From: Luteibacter yeojuensis
GTDB taxonomy: Bacteria; Pseudomonadota; Gammaproteobacteria; Xanthomonadales; Rhodanobacteraceae
Length of the DNA: 64,000 nucleotides
Assembly (NCBI RefSeq): GCF_011742875.1
Contig: NZ_JAAQTL010000002.1
Location: 496,001-560,000 of the forward strand
Direction: 5' to 3'
Part shown: positions 38,026 through 47,318 of the stretch, one piece after another
Layout of the letters: each line of letters opens with the position of its first letter
Numbering within the stretch: the stretch's first letter is position 1
Program-made: the position numbers and the translations under genes
The notes under the pieces: generated by a model
Told to the model about the DNA's origin: nothing
Seen by the model: the letters and a program-made list of their open reading frames with translations, nothing else
Databases searched by the model: none

Positions 38026-38762
38026 TCCGCGTGGTGATCGCCGACGACGAGGCGCCTGCGCGCGAGAAGATCGCGCGATGGCTCTCGGAACAGCCGGACA
38101 TCAGCGTGGTCGCCGCGGCCGAGGATGGTCTTGCCGCGGCACAGGCCATCGCCAAGGAGCAGCCGGATGTTGCGTTTCTCGATGTGCAGATGCCGGCGCT
38201 CTCGGGTCTTCAGGTAGCTGCTCAACTGGATGCGGCCACGGCGCCGCTGATCGTGTTCGTCACCGCGTTCGACGAACACGCCGTGCGCGCCTTCGACCTG
38301 AATGCCGTCGATTACCTGCTCAAGCCCTATGACCAGGAACGCCTCCTGCGCACGCTGGAGCGCGTCCGCTCCCGGGTGGCCGCGCACGACGTGGGTACGG
38401 CGGCGGTGGCGGTCGGCCGCGCGCAGGCGCCACCGTGCGAGCGCCTGCTCGTGCCCGATGGCGAGCGTCTTCACTTGCTGGACGCAGCCACCGTCGACTG
38501 GCTCGAGGCCGACGACAACTACGTGCACGTCCACACGGCATCGCGCCGGTACATGCTACGCCGGACCTTGATGGACCTGCTGGCCCAGCTTGGCGAGGAG
38601 CGTTTCGTGCGCATCCATCGTTCGGCCGCCGTCAACATCGGTGCCATCGGCTCGTTGACGCCGCTGTTCAAGGGCGACCACGAACTGCACCTCCGCAACG
38701 GCACCACGCTGCGCCTTAGCCGGCGTTACCGCGATGCCTTCTTTGCCCGCATGGGCCAGTAG
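38022..38762 (+). CDS. LytTR-family response regulator
   Basis: 246 residues. Receiver domain with the acidic pair ADDEAP, phospho-acceptor Asp54 in FLDVQMP, and lysine in LLKPYD. The C-terminal LytTR DNA-binding domain (~145-246) has VDWLEADDNYVHVHT, RRTLMDLLAQL and FVRIHRSAAVNI. The GTG start overlaps the stop of the kinase gene. Proteins of this type bind direct repeats upstream of their targets. Confidence 0.9.
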   Translation: MIRVVIADDEAPAREKIARWLSEQPDISVVAAAEDGLAAAQAIAKEQPDVAFLDVQMPALSGLQVAAQLDAATAPLIVFVTAFDEHAVRAFDLNAVDYLLKPYDQERLLRTLERVRSRVAAHDVGTAAVAVGRAQAPPCERLLVPDGERLHLLDAATVDWLEADDNYVHVHTASRRYMLRRTLMDLLAQLGEERFVRIHRSAAVNIGAIGSLTPLFKGDHELHLRNGTTLRLSRRYRDAFFARMGQ

Positions 38763-38865
38763 CTTCCACTTCGCCCCGGGGTACGCCCCGTCCGCCACAT
38801 TTCCGCGGCGGAGCGCATGGTCCACTGCCACGCTGCGACCCCTACACCACACGAGGGTTGGGGCC

Positions 38866-39996
38866 ATGGTCGAGCGCTACGATTTCCTGGATTGGCTGCG
38901 TGTCATCGCCATCTTCATCCTGTTCTTCTTTCATACCGGGATGATCTTTGTCGGTTGGGGCTGGCATGTGGTCAACCATGAAACCATTCCTGCGCTGGTT
39001 TGGCCGATGGATATTGCGCACCGCCTGCGCATGCCCCTGCTGTTCGTGATTGCCGGGGCGGGCATGTGGTTTGCCTTGCGTCGACGCAGCCCTGCGACCT
39101 TCGTGCGCGAGCGGTCGATCAAGCTGCTTGTGCCGCTGGCGGTCGGCATGTTTCTGCTGGTGCCACCGCAGATTTATGCCGAGCGACTCCAGGCTGGGCA
39201 ATGGAGTGGCGGCTATCTGGCTTTCTATGCTTCGCGGGTGCTGCAGTTCCATCCGTATCCGGCGGGGGATTTCAGCTGGCACCATCTGTGGTTCATCGCG
39301 TATCTCTACGTGTATGTGCTGTTGCTGCTGCCTGCGATGCTGTGGTGGAAGCCTGCCCAGCCGCGCATCAAGCCTGGCAGCTGGCTGTTCCTTCTTGGCC
39401 TACCGCTGGGGATCAACGAAGCCTGCCTGAAGTCCCTGTATCCCGAGGCACATAACCTCGTCAGTGACTGGTACATCTTCAATCACTATCTTCTGCTTAC
39501 CGCTTACGGCTATGTGCTGGCGGCCATGCCCGGTACGTGGCAGTGGTTGTGCGATGTACGGCGGTGGTCGCTGCTCGCGGGCGGCGCGGTCTTGGGGTTG
39601 CTGATCTGGGGCTTGACCAGCGGGGTCGTGGCGCACGATTCGGTCACCGATCATGTGGGTGCCAACGTTTTCACCTGGCTGTGGACGATGGTCTTTATTG
39701 GTTATGGGTACCGGCACCTTTCCTTTGCCAATCCGCTGCTTGCATGGGCGCGGGAGGCTAGCTATCCGCTGTACATTCTTCACCAGACGGTGATCGTTCT
39801 GGTGGGGTATGTCGTGGTGCAGTATCCCTGGGGGCCGTGGACCAAGTACGTCGCTGTTCTGCTTGTGAGCATGGCGGTGTGTCTGGTTATTTATGAAGGG
39901 TGTGTGCGGCGGGTCCGGGGTTTGCGGCTTGTCTTTGGGATGAAGGTGGAGGGCCGGTCGGTGCCGTCGACGGTGTCCACGCCTCTCAAGAACTGA
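38866..39996 (+). CDS. Acyltransferase 3 family membrane protein
   Basis: 376 residues with about ten membrane segments. The start RYDFLDWLRVIAIFILFFFHTGM contains the conserved catalytic histidine, and the R/H-rich LWFIAYLYVYVLLLLP and SYPLYILHQTVIV segments fit the family, which O-acylates cell-surface sugars such as O-antigen, glucans or peptidoglycan. It lies 104 bases after the LytTR regulator; membership in its regulon is a guess. Confidence 0.87.
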   Translation: MVERYDFLDWLRVIAIFILFFFHTGMIFVGWGWHVVNHETIPALVWPMDIAHRLRMPLLFVIAGAGMWFALRRRSPATFVRERSIKLLVPLAVGMFLLVPPQIYAERLQAGQWSGGYLAFYASRVLQFHPYPAGDFSWHHLWFIAYLYVYVLLLLPAMLWWKPAQPRIKPGSWLFLLGLPLGINEACLKSLYPEAHNLVSDWYIFNHYLLLTAYGYVLAAMPGTWQWLCDVRRWSLLAGGAVLGLLIWGLTSGVVAHDSVTDHVGANVFTWLWTMVFIGYGYRHLSFANPLLAWAREASYPLYILHQTVIVLVGYVVVQYPWGPWTKYVAVLLVSMAVCLVIYEGCVRRVRGLRLVFGMKVEGRSVPSTVSTPLKN

Positions 39997-40021
39997 TACG
40001 GCCACGCGGCAGGATTGCCGC

Positions 40022-40531
40022 ATGGCCGATCTCGAACCTCCCTCCTCCCCACTCTCCGACGACGACGTGCGCTGGCTTATGGTTCGCACGGCGCGGTCGC
40101 TGGCGCACCTTTGGGCGCGGTTGATTCGCCCTGGTATCCGAGCCGGGAAGCCGCCGATATATCCGATGTGCGCAAGGGACGTCCAGCGGGGCGAACCCTG
40201 GCTGGAGGCCGTCTCGCCGAACACCAGCGTGAGCGGGGTGGTCAACGCGGTGCTGCTGGCGCAAGGCCTGCTCATCGACGACGCCGTTGCGCCCCGGCCA
40301 CCCGACCGGCGGCGCGTCTGCCTGATCGTTCAGCACGTGAGTTGCGGCGCGCTTGTCTGGTCGGACTGTACGTTGCGCATCGCCCGCAGGCTCGGCGTGA
40401 CGCTGGCCGCGACGCCTCGCGACGAGACCAACGGGGGTTCGCTTCATTGCGATATTTTTCGGCTGGATGGGACTTATGCGGAAGCTGCCCGGGCTGAGGC
40501 TAATCCGCCGGCCCCTTGCCACGCTCGCTGA
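40022..40531 (+). CDS. Protein of unknown function, source of a duplicated fragment
   Basis: 169 residues, cytoplasmic, with no signal peptide or membrane helix. Notable segments are RWLMVRTARSLAHLWARLIRPG, CLIVQHVSCGALVWSDCTLR and the C-terminal DETNGGSLHCDIFRLDG. The 3' third is duplicated at 25719 beside the RHS remnant. Its last 32 bases overlap the convergent SRAP gene. I do not recognise the family and cannot assign a role. Confidence 0.6.
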   Translation: MADLEPPSSPLSDDDVRWLMVRTARSLAHLWARLIRPGIRAGKPPIYPMCARDVQRGEPWLEAVSPNTSVSGVVNAVLLAQGLLIDDAVAPRPPDRRRVCLIVQHVSCGALVWSDCTLRIARRLGVTLAATPRDETNGGSLHCDIFRLDGTYAEAARAEANPPAPCHAR

Positions 40532-41495
40532 GCTGGTGCTGGTAGTAGGCGTCGATGGGGTCGTCGAGGATGGCTTCCTGATCGGCCAAGTGTTTCGGGT
40601 CAGGGTTTAGCCAGGCGTCGAGGTGTTCCGGTCGGATGGCGATGATGCAGCGGTCGTGTCCTGCTGCCCGGATCTCCGGGGGCGGCGGTCGGCTGATGGC
40701 GGCGAAGGAGTAGAAGCCGGGCTCGTTATCGGTGGGCTCGCTGTAGCGCCAGAGGCAGGCGAGGAACATGTCCTGAGCGGGCTCGGGACGGAATTCGAGT
40801 TCTATTGAGATTTCCCGTTCTCCGGGGGCCAGCGAACGGTGTTGCAGATCGTGGAGCCTCACGGCTTCGTAGAACCGGCTTGCCACGACAACGGCGTGGT
40901 TGAAGCCCCAAAGCTTTCTCCACACGGTGGAAAGGCTGTTGCGGCGGGCCATGTAGGTGCCGGGCTTTTCGCGTTCGTCGGCGGCTGTCCAACCGGGGAG
41001 GCGGCAGCGGTAACGCATGGGGACCACCATCCGCTCGCCCGTCGCGGGATCGCGAATCAGGACGGGGGCGTAGTAGCCGGGCCAGATGCGGTCAAAGCCG
41101 TCCTGGATGGCGAAGTCGTTGACTTCGGAGAGCTTGCGGCGGGCCTCGGCGATCTTGTTGGTGGCGACGCGTTTGTCGGTCGCGGCTTTCTTTGTGGGCT
41201 TGGGGCCGGCCAGGACGGACTCGGCGCGGGTCAGGCGTTCGGTTTGTTCGGCGATCAGGCGCTCCTGGGCCAGGGCGGCTGCCCGGTAGGCCTCGAGGGC
41301 GGCCTTTCTGGCCTCCTCGTCCTCGGGGATGGCTGATGCCAGGAAGGCGTTGCGCATGGATTTCGGGACGGCGCTCATCCAGGTGCCGGCTTCTGCGGCC
41401 CAGCCTGCCAGCTTGGCGAAGGCGCGCATGTCGAGGGTGCCGCCGTAGCGTTGGTAAATGCGGAAGTCGGCCAGGATTTTGGCTGAGTAACACAT
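40500..41495 (-). CDS. SRAP-domain protein (SOS-response-associated peptidase, YedK/HMCES type)
   Basis: 331 residues. The mature N-terminus is MCYSAK, with Cys2 as the residue that crosslinks to abasic sites in single-stranded DNA. Other active-site residues lie in VVVASRFYE (Glu) and RAAGHDRCIIAIR (His). The protein is longer than YedK (about 220) because of a charged coiled insertion (~60-120, AQERLIAEQTERLTRAE). It guards abasic sites at replication forks. Overlaps the convergent unknown gene. Confidence 0.88.
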   Translation of the reverse strand: MCYSAKILADFRIYQRYGGTLDMRAFAKLAGWAAEAGTWMSAVPKSMRNAFLASAIPEDEEARKAALEAYRAAALAQERLIAEQTERLTRAESVLAGPKPTKKAATDKRVATNKIAEARRKLSEVNDFAIQDGFDRIWPGYYAPVLIRDPATGERMVVPMRYRCRLPGWTAADEREKPGTYMARRNSLSTVWRKLWGFNHAVVVASRFYEAVRLHDLQHRSLAPGEREISIELEFRPEPAQDMFLACLWRYSEPTDNEPGFYSFAAISRPPPPEIRAAGHDRCIIAIRPEHLDAWLNPDPKHLADQEAILDDPIDAYYQHQLSERGKGPAD

Positions 41496-41726
41496 GTGGC
41501 GAAGCGTATGCCCCGGAGAGTTTACGATCGATATGTCTTAAGGAAGAGCCTTTCCCATATAGCTGCTTAGGATTATTCTCATCTCCTAAGGGGCTTCGGC
41601 CTAGAGCAATAACGCGGTCGCCAAAGGCGAAGGGGTCGCTGTGACTTGGGGTAAGCATCGAAAGGCGTCTCGGGGATTCAAGGCAGTCGCCTACTTCACG
41701 TTGCCACTGGCTCGTGGGCTCCCACG

Positions 41727-42659
41727 ATGAAGGATGAATTCATCGATCTTTCGAGATTTCGACTTGGCGACAGCTACAGCCGTGCGGAGATCGCGGAGCT
41801 AGGTTCTATAACGCCTAAGAATTTCGTTCGGCCTACCGGAATTACCGAATTCGCGAACGCTGTACTCCTCTTCGTGACGTTGGAGAAGGATCACTACACC
41901 TATCGCGATCAGTTTGAGGGGAACCTGTTCTGGTGGCAGAGTCAGACGCGCCAGACACAAGAAAGTCCAGTGCTACAGAGCCTCATATCGGGCGAGCGCG
42001 AAGCTCATCTTTTTGTGCGAGTCCGAGCGAAGGCTTCCTCGACACTTCCTTTTGTGTATTGCGGCCGACTTTCGCCACCGCTGATGAAAGACGAACGCCC
42101 TGTCACTTGTGAGTTCGAGGTGTTGGACTTTGTCCAGCACCCGACCGGTGAGCTCGCTCGAGTCTATGCCTGGCGATCAGAAGCGCCGATGGCGACTGCC
42201 GAGGCCGAACGCCGGCAAGCACTCGTGACCGAGGAGCTAGCGATGCCTCGTGCGCATGGACAGGGCCGAATGCGAGACTACCAAAGGCGAAGAACCGTCG
42301 AGATACACGCAATGGAAATAGCCAAAGAGCACTACGCGACCTTGGGCTACCGTGTAATCGATACATCCAGCACTCACCCCTTCGATCTAAGGTGCTTGCA
42401 GGCCGGCGTCGAGAAGCGAGTGGAAGTGAAAGGTACGCAATCGATTGGCCATACCGTCGACGTGACTGCAGGTGAAATCCAGTCAGCATGGAATGGTCGA
42501 AAGGATGGCTACACAACGGATCTTTTCCTCGTCCACTCCATTTCGCTGAGGAGCACTGGGCAGGACGTCTACGCTACAGGTGGCGAGGTAGTCAAAGTCG
42601 AAGACTGGCAACCTCTACAAGCTGCCCTTAAGCCCATAGCTTTCCGCTATCAACTCTAG
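41727..42659 (+). CDS. DUF3427/DUF3883-type nuclease-fold protein (possible defence gene)
   Basis: 310 residues. The N-terminal ~120 residues (YSRAEIAELGSITPKNF ... EGNLFWWQSQTRQTQESP) resemble the DUF3427 module found behind restriction-type helicases. The C-terminal part resembles DUF3883, a PD-(D/E)XK-like fold: HPFDLRCLQ then KRVEVKGTQSIG with the ExK pair. Such proteins occur in restriction and phage-defence loci. GC content is lower than in neighbouring core genes. An IS element and a transposase remnant follow directly, and an AAA ATPase lies beyond. Confidence 0.68.
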   Translation: MKDEFIDLSRFRLGDSYSRAEIAELGSITPKNFVRPTGITEFANAVLLFVTLEKDHYTYRDQFEGNLFWWQSQTRQTQESPVLQSLISGEREAHLFVRVRAKASSTLPFVYCGRLSPPLMKDERPVTCEFEVLDFVQHPTGELARVYAWRSEAPMATAEAERRQALVTEELAMPRAHGQGRMRDYQRRRTVEIHAMEIAKEHYATLGYRVIDTSSTHPFDLRCLQAGVEKRVEVKGTQSIGHTVDVTAGEIQSAWNGRKDGYTTDLFLVHSISLRSTGQDVYATGGEVVKVEDWQPLQAALKPIAFRYQL

Positions 42660-42704
42660 TCCGCGATTGCTGTGTCTGTAATGACCCAGCGGTTCCTGCA
42701 CAGG

Positions 42705-42861
42705 TCAGGCCGCTAAAGCGTATGCCTCAGCGGGTGTCTTCATCCCCAGCGCCTGGTGCGGACGCCAGTGGTTGTAGAACGCGATCCAGTCGCCGATCAC
42801 TCGCATCGCATGCTGCTGGCTTTCGAAGCGGTGCCGGTGTGCGCACTGCTCCTTCCGTAAG
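42705..42861 (-). pseudogene. C-terminal remnant of an IS3-type OrfB transposase
   Basis: Encodes CAHRHRFESQQHAMRVIGDW, FYNHWRPHQALGMKTPAEAY and a stop at 42705, the end of an integrase-core transposase. The rest was probably lost when the neighbouring IS3-type element arrived. It is unrelated in frame to that element's own OrfB. Confidence 0.75.
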
Positions 42862-42869
42862 CTCCCCTG

Positions 42870-43730
42870 TCAAGCAGACACATCAAAAGTAGAACTTCTG
42901 GCGTGGTTGGTGCGAAATTCGACGGGGCTGATGCCGCCAAGAGCGTCGTGGGGTCGTACTTCGTTGTAGTCGATCATCCACCAGTGTGCCGCCTCGCGAA
43001 CATCTTCAAGGCGGGCAAAGAGGTACTGGTCCAGGACCTCCTCGCGGAAGGTGCGATTGAAGCGTTCGATGAAGGCGTTCTGGTTGGGCTTGCCGGGCTG
43101 GATGTATTGAATTGCCACGCCATTGGGTTTTGCCCACTGGGTGAACGTCTCGCCCAGGAACTCCGGCCCGTTGTCCGAACGCACCACCTGCGGCAGTCCG
43201 TGGTCGCGCTTGATCTGATCGAAAACGCGCACCAGGCGGCTTGAAGTGATCGATGTGTCCACTTCGATATGCATCGCCTCGCGATTGAAGTCGTCGACGA
43301 CGTTGAACGTCCGGAAGCGGCGGCCGCAAGCCAGAGCATCACTCATGAAATCAATGGACCACACGGTATCCGGCAACTTCGGCACATAAAGCGCGATGCG
43401 ATCGCGTTTCGGAAGGCGACGCTTCGCTGCGCGCCGGATGTTTAGCTTCATCGCCTTGTACACACGGTATATCCGTTTTGGGTTCCAATCCTTTCGCTTC
43501 TTGCGCAACTGGTCGCTGCACTTCCAGAAGCCCCGGCTTGGCCGCTCTTCCACCAGCTTCGCCAAGGCGGCGATCAGTTCAGCGTCACGCACCGTCCAGT
43601 CCAGGGGCGGCGCATACCAGGCCGCTCGTGACAACCCGAGATACCTGCAGGACCGGCTCAGTGGGCGGGCATGCACCTCGGTCAAGAAGCGCACCGCCTC
43701 TCGCTTCTGGGCCGGTCCTAGAGTTTTTTT
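42870..43730 (-). CDS. IS3-type transposase OrfB
   Basis: Integrase-core transposase read by -1 frameshift from orfA. DDE motifs: TVWSIDFMSDAL, VRSDNGPEFLG and FIERFNRTFREEVLDQYLF. It ends RTNHARSSTFDVSA. No internal stop is seen, so the element may be active. An internal ATG at 43694 begins the longest unfused frame (274 residues). Confidence 0.88.
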   Translation of the reverse strand, partial: KKTLGPAQKREAVRFLTEVHARPLSRSCRYLGLSRAAWYAPPLDWTVRDAELIAALAKLVEERPSRGFWKCSDQLRKKRKDWNPKRIYRVYKAMKLNIRRAAKRRLPKRDRIALYVPKLPDTVWSIDFMSDALACGRRFRTFNVVDDFNREAMHIEVDTSITSSRLVRVFDQIKRDHGLPQVVRSDNGPEFLGETFTQWAKPNGVAIQYIQPGKPNQNAFIERFNRTFREEVLDQYLFARLEDVREAAHWWMIDYNEVRPHDALGGISPVEFRTNHARSSTFDVSA

Positions 43731-43984
43731 GCAATCAGGTCCTTCAGTGCCGCGTTATCCAGCGCCAACTCTGCGTACATACGCTTCAATTTGGCGTTCT
43801 CCGCCTCCAGGTCCTTCACCCGGCGCAATTCGGACGCCTCCAGGCCGCCGTACTTGGCCCGCCAGGCGTAGAAGCTGGCGGGACTGAAGCCATGCTGCCG
43901 GGCCAGCTCCGAAACCGCCATGCCTGCCTCAGCCTGCTTGATAAACCCGATGATCTGCTCGGTGGTGAAACGACTCTTCTTCAT
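43718..43984 (-). CDS. IS3-type transposase OrfA
   Basis: 88 residues (MKKSRFTTEQIIGFIKQAEAG ... GFSPASFYAWRAKYGGLE) with a helix-turn-helix and leucine-zipper coil, ending IAKKL at the slippery run. The first ~55 residues nearly match the OrfA at 25273, but the partner OrfB is of another type, which suggests a mosaic element. Confidence 0.88.
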   Translation of the reverse strand: MKKSRFTTEQIIGFIKQAEAGMAVSELARQHGFSPASFYAWRAKYGGLEASELRRVKDLEAENAKLKRMYAELALDNAALKDLIAKKL

Positions 43985-44137
43985 ATCCGTCCTCGTGATT
44001 GACGGACTTTACAGCTTCATGTGGTAGGGCTCAGTGGGGGCAGGTCAGGGGGAGCTTACGACCCGATTGCGTCCAACGCTCAACACATCGATGCGCCTGC
44101 GGAAGAAGACTTCATATCGCGCGGGGGTATTGAGCCA

Positions 44138-45433
44138 CTAAGACGGCCGCGAATTCATATCAGACATCGAATCGTCGAATGGTCGCAAGTACAGCTGCTC
44201 TCCGGCAATCTTGGTCATTTTTAGACGAATGATCATGCGTAATTTGGGATCGACGAACCGATAAGCATCTCCTCTGGGCGTGCGCCGTATTAGTGGCTTC
44301 TGAGATGAAGCAAGCTCCGACAACAATTGAGGAACATTCAGTACCACATCTTTGCAGCTATTCGGGAATTCGCGACGAATTATCAACTCAATCTCATTAC
44401 TTGTTAAGTCGTAATTCTTACAGGCACCGAGGGCATAAATAACTTGATTCTTTCTACCAATCTTGGTCGTCCGCGAGTTCATATTGAACTCAACGACCGA
44501 TAGCTCACTTATGAGCGAGGCCCGAACCCAGTCATGTCGCCCCTTGTCGAACGCAGAGAAATCAATAACATTTCCATTCTCTTGCGCTCGAAATGCAATC
44601 TGCAAGCAGATGTCCTGCAAATACTGCGGAATAAGATCCGCATAGTAAATTATCTCATTGACATAATACTTGAGATTGAACTCGCGATGGGGTTCGATTG
44701 TATACCCCAAGATTTCGATGAACCCTCGGGTGGCAAGAACTCGAGCTTGATCGTCCGATAGTCGAGCAACCTCCGGTATTTCCATCAACCGATTAGTCAC
44801 GGTATTGGAATTAGAAGCCTGAGTAATATACGAACGGATATCATTCGACGTACCAACAAGCAAGATCTTCACATCGTACTGAGCGTAGTTGCTGTCGTCC
44901 ACCAAGAGTAGCAACCCAACCAGCTCCTTAATCAATTGAGGATCGTCAAGGATATGCTCTAGGTTGTCGAACACGAGGCAACATTTACGCTTCGTACCCG
45001 CCTTCGCTCTTACCGCTTTTAAGCACGCTTCGAATGCATCTTGCTTCGGAAAGGCAAACATATTGGAGTGTGAAAGCTCACCTTCAGCGACGAACGCCTT
45101 GACTGCCGCTTTCTTCTCCTCTGAGTATCCGGAACGGGTTGCAATACCATTTCGAGCGAGAGTACTTTCAACCACGGCCAATATCGTACCTGCCGAACTT
45201 GCCCGACCAAGATTTATCACCTCATAGGTGATGTCTTCCGCTTCGAACAGCCTCTTGTAGAGCCAAGACTTACCCGCGCCGCTTTCGCCATGTATCACTA
45301 CATGTTTCGACATACGTAATGCGCGAAGAAGAGCCTTTTCGAGAATGGGGCGCTCAATATACATATCACTCCGCACCCTGTTCGCACGCGGAGTGAAAAC
45401 GGCTTCCGGCTGCACCGCTTCCTTTACGACCAT
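44138..45433 (-). CDS. AAA/STAND-type ATPase, possible defence protein
   Basis: 431 residues, cytoplasmic. Walker A is GESGAGKS (residues 49-56), Walker B is CCLVFDNLEHI, and a sensor region VKILLVGTSNDIRSYI follows, then a winged-helix-like C-terminal half. This layout is shared by small STAND or TniB/Orc-like ATPases. GC is markedly low against the core genes. ATG 45433 has a GGGG ribosome binding site; an in-frame ATG at 45469 is less likely. It stands alone between an IS and nrdJ, so a phage-defence or transposition role is only a guess. Confidence 0.65.
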   Translation of the reverse strand: MVVKEAVQPEAVFTPRANRVRSDMYIERPILEKALLRALRMSKHVVIHGESGAGKSWLYKRLFEAEDITYEVINLGRASSAGTILAVVESTLARNGIATRSGYSEEKKAAVKAFVAEGELSHSNMFAFPKQDAFEACLKAVRAKAGTKRKCCLVFDNLEHILDDPQLIKELVGLLLLVDDSNYAQYDVKILLVGTSNDIRSYITQASNSNTVTNRLMEIPEVARLSDDQARVLATRGFIEILGYTIEPHREFNLKYYVNEIIYYADLIPQYLQDICLQIAFRAQENGNVIDFSAFDKGRHDWVRASLISELSVVEFNMNSRTTKIGRKNQVIYALGACKNYDLTSNEIELIIRREFPNSCKDVVLNVPQLLSELASSQKPLIRRTPRGDAYRFVDPKLRMIIRLKMTKIAGEQLYLRPFDDSMSDMNSRPS

Positions 45434-45611
45434 GCTGCCCCTTCCCCTAGAAAAAATTGCCCAGCCCAATCTTTGCGCACGGATGCGCGCATCTCCCTGA
45501 CGTTATTATTAGCCCCTGCTGCGGGACACGCATCAACTTCGTGCAGCTCAAAGCGCATCACGCCGAAGAAGTGCTTTCTCCAACCTTATTAGGGACTTAA
45601 GCGGGATCACC

Positions 45612-46385
45612 TCACCCGCACTTCGAATACCCACAATTCAAACAAGTCTGACACCCATCCATCAGCACCAGCGCCTGGGTATTGCACTTGGCGCAGAGGG
45701 TGGCGCCGGCAGGGAAGCCCGAGGCGTTGGTGTGGGACTCGGCTGAGGAAGCGCTATCGCCAGCCTGGCTCGCCGCTGTAGCGGCTCCTACAGGGGCGGC
45801 GGCCGGCTTGGCGGCGGCCTTCTCGTAAGCCGCGCGCTTCTCGGCGATGAGCTGGCGGGTGGCCTCGCTCATTTCGGGATCGTGGATGAGCCCGATCGAC
45901 TTCATATGCTGCTCGATCACCGCGCCGATCTCGGCGACGATGCTGGGCATGTAGACGCCGCCGGCCTTGAAGTAGCCGCCGCGCGGGTCGAAGACGGCCT
46001 TGAGCTCTTCGACGATGAAGGTCACGTCGCCGCCCTTGCGGAAGACGGCGGACAGGATTCGGGTGAGCGCCACGATCCACTGGAAGTGGTCCATGTTCTT
46101 CGAGTTGATGAAGAGCTCGAAGGGACGGCGCTGTTCGTAGGGGGTGCCGGCGTTCAGGACGATGTCGTTGATGGTCACGTACAGCGCGTGCTCGAAGAGC
46201 GGCGACTTGATCTTGTACGTGTTGCCCACGAGGGTTTCCGGGCGCTCCAGGCTTTCGTGCATCTGGATCACTTCGGCCACGGGCGCGGTGTCTTTCACCG
46301 GCGCGGCGGCGGGGGCCGGGGCGGCCTTGTCCTCGGGCTTAACGACGTTGTAGCCCTTGATCTTCTTTTCGATCTTGATCGCCAT
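45612..46385 (-). CDS. nrdJb: NrdJb: TSCPD-domain subunit of class II ribonucleotide reductase
   Basis: 257 residues. The central TSCPD domain (residues ~40-170: TYKIKSPLFEHALYVTINDI, PFELFINSKNMDHFQWIVALTR, GGDVTFIVEELKAVFDPRGG) and a C-terminal cysteine cluster (CAKCNTQALVLMDGCQTCLNC) belong to the split B12-dependent reductase. The tail cysteines are expected to reduce the active-site disulphide of the large subunit. A REP element (45769-45792) lies inside the gene and encodes the linker PVGAATAASQ between the domains. The large subunit lies upstream, separated by a histone-like gene. Confidence 0.85.
   Translation of the reverse strand: MAIKIEKKIKGYNVVKPEDKAAPAPAAAPVKDTAPVAEVIQMHESLERPETLVGNTYKIKSPLFEHALYVTINDIVLNAGTPYEQRRPFELFINSKNMDHFQWIVALTRILSAVFRKGGDVTFIVEELKAVFDPRGGYFKAGGVYMPSIVAEIGAVIEQHMKSIGLIHDPEMSEATRQLIAEKRAAYEKAAAKPAAAPVGAATAASQAGDSASSAESHTNASGFPAGATLCAKCNTQALVLMDGCQTCLNCGYSKCG
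45769..45792 (-). repeat. REP element inside the nrdJb coding sequence
   Basis: A full copy of the local REP palindrome (variant CCGCTGTAGCGG) read in frame through the alanine-rich linker of NrdJb, with no stop in the used frame. Confidence 0.85.
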
Positions 46386-46442
46386 GACTCTTCTCTCTTA
46401 GGTATCCGGCCCGGCGCGTACGCCGGGCCGGATGGGTACTAC

Positions 46443-47297
46443 TTACTTACGACGGCCACGGGCGGCGGACTTGCGCGCCGACGTACGGCCGGTCTTGCTG
46501 GCAGTGGACCTCTTTACCGCCTTGGAGGCGGCTTTCTTACCAACCGCCTTGCGGGCGGTCGTCTTACCGGCGGCCTTGCGGACCGTCTTCTTCGTTGCGA
46601 CGCGGCCGGCGCTCTTGCGGGCGACCTTGCGCGTGGTCTTCCTGGCGACGCGGCCGGCGGCCTTGCGGGCGCTGGTCTTCTTCGCCGCGCCCTTGCGGGC
46701 GACCTTCTTGACGGCGGCCTTGCGGCCGGCCGACTTCTTCACGGCCTTGCGGGTGGCCTTCTTGGCCGAAGCCTTCTTCACGGCGCCCTTCCTGGCGGCG
46801 GACTTCTTCACCGTCGCCTTCCTGGTCGCGCCCTTCTTGGCGACAGCCTTCTTCGCAGAGGCTTTCCTGGTGGCCGACTTCTTGGTGGCCGCCTTCTTCG
46901 TAGCCTTCTTGGCGGCAGCGCCCTTCTTGGCAGCGGCCTTCTTCGCCGTACCCTTCTTGGCAACCGCCTTCTTCGCCGCGCCCTTCTTGGCCGAAGCCTT
47001 CCTGGCAGCCGGAGCCGCCTTCTTGGCAGCGGCAGCCTTCTTCGCAGGCTTACGCCTGGTCGGCGCCTTCACCGCCGGCTCGCTGGTTTCGTCTTCCACC
47101 GGTGCGTTGGCGGCGGGTGCCGGCGTGGGCTCGATCACCTTGCGGGCAACCGGCTTGCGCTTCACCACTTTCTTGGCGACGGCCGGTGCCGGCATGTCGT
47201 CGGCGGTGTGATCCGCCGCCGGTGCCGGCATGGTGTCGGTAGCGCTGCTCTCGGTCGAGGGCATTTCGCCCTCGACGGTCTGGTTCTCGATCGACAT
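46443..47297 (-). CDS. Histone H1-like lysine/alanine-rich protein
   Basis: 284 residues. An acidic, proline-rich N-terminus (residues 1-~75) is followed by ~200 residues of AKKA/ARKA-type repeats (for example [20 protein letters not shown]), resembling the C-terminal tail of histone H1 and bacterial Hc1/AlgP-like proteins. It should bind DNA non-specifically and compact it. It sits between the large reductase gene (22 bases downstream of that stop) and nrdJb on the same strand, so it is probably co-transcribed with dNTP synthesis genes. Such repeats vary in number between strains. Confidence 0.82.
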   Translation of the reverse strand: MSIENQTVEGEMPSTESSATDTMPAPAADHTADDMPAPAVAKKVVKRKPVARKVIEPTPAPAANAPVEDETSEPAVKAPTRRKPAKKAAAAKKAAPAARKASAKKGAAKKAVAKKGTAKKAAAKKGAAAKKATKKAATKKSATRKASAKKAVAKKGATRKATVKKSAARKGAVKKASAKKATRKAVKKSAGRKAAVKKVARKGAAKKTSARKAAGRVARKTTRKVARKSAGRVATKKTVRKAAGKTTARKAVGKKAASKAVKRSTASKTGRTSARKSAARGRRK

Positions 47298-47318
47298 ACG
47301 TATTCCCTCTCCGCGGGG

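Larger units (their letters stand above)
42866..44047 (-). mobile_element. IS3-family element with orfA and orfB
   Basis: The right end is clear: a terminal repeat GGCTCAGTGGGGGCAGGTCA ending at 44047, almost the same as in the element at 24378-25602. The left limit is approximate because no matching repeat is visible near 42866. Both frames are intact, with an A7 slippery run (complement of 43724-43730). It separates the DUF3883-type gene from the AAA ATPase gene. Confidence 0.8.

Noticed and set aside
44100..44137. Right-hand target duplication for the IS at 42.9-44.0 kb
   Set aside because: No matching short direct repeat could be found because the left end is unclear.
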